Shown here piece by piece: positions 61,661 to 64,000 of a DNA stretch of 64,000 nt. The notes below the pieces were generated by a model that was given only the letters and a program-made list of their open reading frames with translations, was not told the DNA's origin and did no database searches. Made by a program: the position numbers and the translations under genes. The DNA lies in contig CANMQH010000016.1 in assembly GCA_947499935.1 (NCBI GenBank), forward strand, positions 31,542-95,541, written 5' to 3'. The first letter of the stretch is position 1. Every line of letters starts with the position of its first letter. Source of the stretch: an uncultured Algibacter sp. Its GTDB lineage: Bacteria > Bacteroidota > Bacteroidia > Flavobacteriales > Flavobacteriaceae.

Positions 61661-61753
61661 ATGCCAAGTGGTAAAAAACGTAAAAGACATAAGGTAGCGA
61701 CGCACAAACGTAAAAAACGTAGACGCGCTAACCGTCACAAGAAGAAAAAATAA
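61661..61753 (+). CDS. 30-residue basic mS38-like (AURKAIP1/COX24-type) protein
   Basis: The reading frame (MPSGKKRKRHKVATHKRKKR, then ...RRANRHKKKK) is too short for normal gene calling. 18 of 30 residues are Lys or Arg, with four His. This matches the C-terminal segment of mitochondrial ribosomal protein mS38 and the small AURKAIP1/COX24 proteins annotated in Bacteroidota. It has its own terminator (61758-61787) and lies between the HU gene and rng. It is probably a small-subunit ribosomal protein. Confidence 0.75.
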   Translation: MPSGKKRKRHKVATHKRKKRRRANRHKKKK

Positions 61754-62050
61754 ATCAAAAAAGTAGTTAGATTAGCTACTTTTTTTGGTTTTAAAAAACA
61801 ACAAGTTCTTTGAAATGAGTTCATTAACATCATGCACCTAAAAGTGTTTTGATGAACTCCACGGATTTAAAAAAATCCTGTGAATCTGTTAACTTAATTT
61901 TATAGTTAACAGATAAGTAATGTATAATCCATCTGTATAATTTGGTAATTAATTTTTGGCTAATTCGTTACTAGTTGTTATTATAAAAATTTCAACTATT
62001 AACACTTGCTATTAATTAAGAACTAAAATGTATGGATAAAAATTAACTAA
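61754..62050 (+). other. Leader region upstream of rng
   Basis: About 297 bp with no gene. It begins with the mS38-like terminator. At 61812-61860 a long imperfect stem (GAGTTCAT near 61818 with ATGAACTC near 61851) can form, followed by a hairpin CACGGATTT / AAATCCTGTG (61860-61882). It may be a structured leader of rng or a remnant; I cannot tell. Confidence 0.4.
61758..61787 (+). terminator. Terminator after the mS38-like gene
   Basis: AAAAGTAG / CTACTTTT with a T run directly after the stop codon. Confidence 0.8.
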
Positions 62051-63595
62051 ATGGATAAAGAATTGATTATTAGATCTGGTTCCGAAAATGTTGATTTTGC
62101 CTTATTAAAAGATGGAAAACTTATTGAATTACAGAAAGATGAAGACAGTAATGACTTTTCTGTTGGTGATGTGTTTATAGCCAAAATTAGAAAAGCCGTT
62201 CCTGGACTAAATGCTGCATTTGTTAATGTAGGTTATGAAAAAGATGCTTTTTTGCATTATCATGACTTAGGTCCAAAATTGCCTTCTCTTTTAAAATTCA
62301 CAAAACGTGTAAGCACAGGTAAACTAAAAGATTTTTCTTTAAAAAATTTCCCATTTGAAAAAGATATTGATAAAGACGGCAAAATTGCCGATGTCTTAAA
62401 ATCAAATCAATCGCTATTAGTACAAATTGTAAAAGAACCTATATCTACAAAAGGCCCTAGAATAAGCTCAGAGCTTTCTATTGCTGGTAGATACATTGTT
62501 TTAGTTCCTTTTTCTAATCGAATTTCTATTTCTCAAAAAATAGAAGACAAAGAAGAAAAAGATAGATTAAAACGTTTGGTAAAAAGCATCACACCATCAG
62601 GTTTTGGTGTTATTGTACGTACTGTAGCACAAGGCAAAAAAGTAGCAGAACTAGATAAAGATTTACAAAATTTACTCAGTCGCTGGACGACTATGTGTAA
62701 AAAGCTACACCGAGCGCATCATCCAAGTAAAGTACTAGGAGAAATGAATAAAGCCTCGTCTATTTTACGAGACATATTTAATGACACTTTTACAAGTATT
62801 TCTGTTGATGATGAAACGCTTTTTTATCAAATTAAAGATTACGTGCAAGAAATTGCTCCTAATAAAGAATCAATAGTTAAATTGTATCAGTCTAAAGTCC
62901 CAATATTTGAAAAATTTGGGATAGAAAGACAAATTAAAACTTCCTTTGGCAAAACCGTTTCTATGGCAAAAGGTGCTTATTTGGTTATAGAACATACCGA
63001 AGCACTACATGTTATAGATGTAAACAGCGGTAATCGTTCTAACAAAGCCAATAACCAAGAGGATACTGCATTAGAGGTTAATATAATTGCTGCAACAGAA
63101 ATGGCTCGCCAACTACGATTACGTGACATGGGCGGTATTATTGTTGTAGATTTTATTGATATGACCAATGCCGAAAATAGGCAAAAACTGTTTAATCACC
63201 TTCGTGATGAAATGAAGGACGATAGAGCAAAACATAAAATATTGCCTCCTAGTAAATTTGGTTTGATACAAATAACAAGGCAGCGTGTTCGGCCAGAAAT
63301 GAACATAAAAACGCGTGAAGAAAACCCAAGTAACATTAATGGTACAGAGGTTGAAGCTCCTATTGGATTGCTTCAAAAAATAAATCACGATTTAGAACAA
63401 TTATTACAAAAAGACTATAAAAAGTTGACTTTAAACACACATCCTTTTATAGCAGCCTATTTAACAAAAGGCTTTCCATCTGTGCGTTCAAAATGGTTTT
63501 TTGAACACAAAAAATGGGTTAAAATTTTACCAAGAGATGCTTACACATACTTAGAATATCATTTTTTTGATAAAGATGGTAATCAAATTAAATAA
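62051..63595 (+). CDS. rng: Ribonuclease E/G family endoribonuclease
   Basis: The 514 residues have an N-terminal S1 domain ('SVGDVFIAKIRKAVPGLNAAFVNVGYEKDAFLHYHDL'), RNase H-like and 5'-sensor regions, and the catalytic Asp motifs 'LHVIDVNSGNRS' and 'GGIIVVDFIDMTN'. The motif 'ITRQRVRPEM' is followed by 'NIKTREENPSN' and no CPxCxG zinc-link, in contrast to E. coli RNase E/G. A Gly/Asn-rich linker then leads to a short C-terminal domain. The length is like RNase G. It processes rRNA and mRNA. A terminator follows at 63597. Confidence 0.94.
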   Translation: MDKELIIRSGSENVDFALLKDGKLIELQKDEDSNDFSVGDVFIAKIRKAVPGLNAAFVNVGYEKDAFLHYHDLGPKLPSLLKFTKRVSTGKLKDFSLKNFPFEKDIDKDGKIADVLKSNQSLLVQIVKEPISTKGPRISSELSIAGRYIVLVPFSNRISISQKIEDKEEKDRLKRLVKSITPSGFGVIVRTVAQGKKVAELDKDLQNLLSRWTTMCKKLHRAHHPSKVLGEMNKASSILRDIFNDTFTSISVDDETLFYQIKDYVQEIAPNKESIVKLYQSKVPIFEKFGIERQIKTSFGKTVSMAKGAYLVIEHTEALHVIDVNSGNRSNKANNQEDTALEVNIIAATEMARQLRLRDMGGIIVVDFIDMTNAENRQKLFNHLRDEMKDDRAKHKILPPSKFGLIQITRQRVRPEMNIKTREENPSNINGTEVEAPIGLLQKINHDLEQLLQKDYKKLTLNTHPFIAAYLTKGFPSVRSKWFFEHKKWVKILPRDAYTYLEYHFFDKDGNQIK

Positions 63596-63596
63596 C

Positions 63597-63633
63597 AAAA
63601 AGGTCGTCTAAAATTTTTAGGCGACCTTTTTTA
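63597..63633 (+). terminator. Terminator of rng
   Basis: AAAAGGTCGTCTAAAA / TTTTAGGCGACCTTTT with a T run. Confidence 0.9.
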
Positions 63634-64000
63634 TTTATATATATTTTTGGTTAAATATCAAGATTAGGTTTTGGTAAATAACACATAATAATTTGTGCTA
63701 AATTATGTCATATATTTTCTACAATCTTTTATATTACAGAGCATACATACTTATTTTTTTTACCCTTAAAAGTTACTTTCCCATTATCTAACCAAATTAT
63801 TTAGATACTTACAAAAGAGTTTGTTCTAATTCTATTTACAATAATAGTTTTAACTGCGTTTTCTGAATTTATATAGCGATTATTTCCTTTGAATGATGTT
63901 ATTTTAATATTGTGAAGGACATGTTATACCAATTTAATTATTAAATATCGCATTGAAAGCATTTAAATAATGATGATTTCCAGTAATTGATTTTATTGTT
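63634..64000. other. AT-rich end region, no gene seen
   Basis: These 367 bp have no credible open frame or clear promoter. The only structure I note is an imperfect palindrome around 63684-63711 (ACATAATaaTTT / AAATTATGT). Confidence 0.5.

Noticed and set aside
63684..63711. Imperfect palindrome as a terminator or operator
   Set aside because: It has a bulge, no T run and no gene next to it.

Overview
This 64 kb window is a chromosomal segment of a low-GC Bacteroidota, almost certainly a gliding member of the Flavobacteriaceae. The markers are gldD-gldE, a group II GGGP synthase-like protein, an ATP-cone NrdB, TonB-dependent receptors, SemiSWEET, DUF4301/DUF3127/DUF3098/DUF4199 proteins, and flavobacterial promoters (-7 box TAnnTTTG, read as CAAAnnTA on the minus strand). 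I cannot name the genus. I found no tRNA, rRNA, CRISPR array, prophage or intact transposase.

Layout. 1-7.7 kb is a phosphate-acquisition block: the end of a TonB receptor, a beta-helix lipoprotein, an OprO/OprP-type porin and a PiT transporter with a PhoU-like tail. Three promoters here carry an 11-bp-phased TTAACATT-like repeat at identical distances (37, 26 and 15 nt) from the -7 box. One of them seems to drive a roughly 100-nt RNA with its own terminator. 7.7-11.9 kb holds an RDD protein and nrdBA, with the ATP-cone on NrdB. 12-16.6 kb is a tight five-gene operon for a membrane complex of unknown function (DUF4407 plus a transglutaminase-like protein). 16.7-26.4 kb holds housekeeping and envelope genes (DUF3109, MarC, ComF, Ig-like lipoprotein, nitrilase, membrane MutS homologue, YugP protease, alanine dehydrogenase, SemiSWEET).

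26.7-30.1 kb is leuS, interrupted in frame by a DUF559 nuclease-like module flanked by palindromic repeats. 30.3-33.5 kb is ftsX, cupin, DUF3098, uppP and truB. 33.6-41.9 kb has mixed genes, including tag, an esterase, aat, a DUF3127 protein, an orphan histidine kinase, HIT and greA. 41.9-47.9 kb looks like a thiamine salvage region: a TPP riboswitch ahead of a TonB receptor, and an operon of thiamine-binding protein, PnuC-type transporter, NadR-like kinase, DUF4301 and ArfB. 48-50.8 kb has the GGGP synthase-like gene, a phosphopantetheinyl transferase and ahcY.

50.9-52.5 kb contains a frameshifted secreted cysteine-hydrolase gene next to a possible clan-CD-like secreted protein. 53-57.3 kb has rpmA, an L21 with a C-terminal HhH extension, YceI, EamA and an HMA lipoprotein. 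57.3-57.5 kb is a 212-bp element with terminal inverted repeats. 57.5-63.6 kb is the gldD-gldE-ssb-mutY / HU-bmS38-rng block.

The most promising observations for new biology are the phased Pho-like promoter arrays and the RNA they seem to drive, the protein-coding mobile repeat in leuS, and the five-gene membrane operon.
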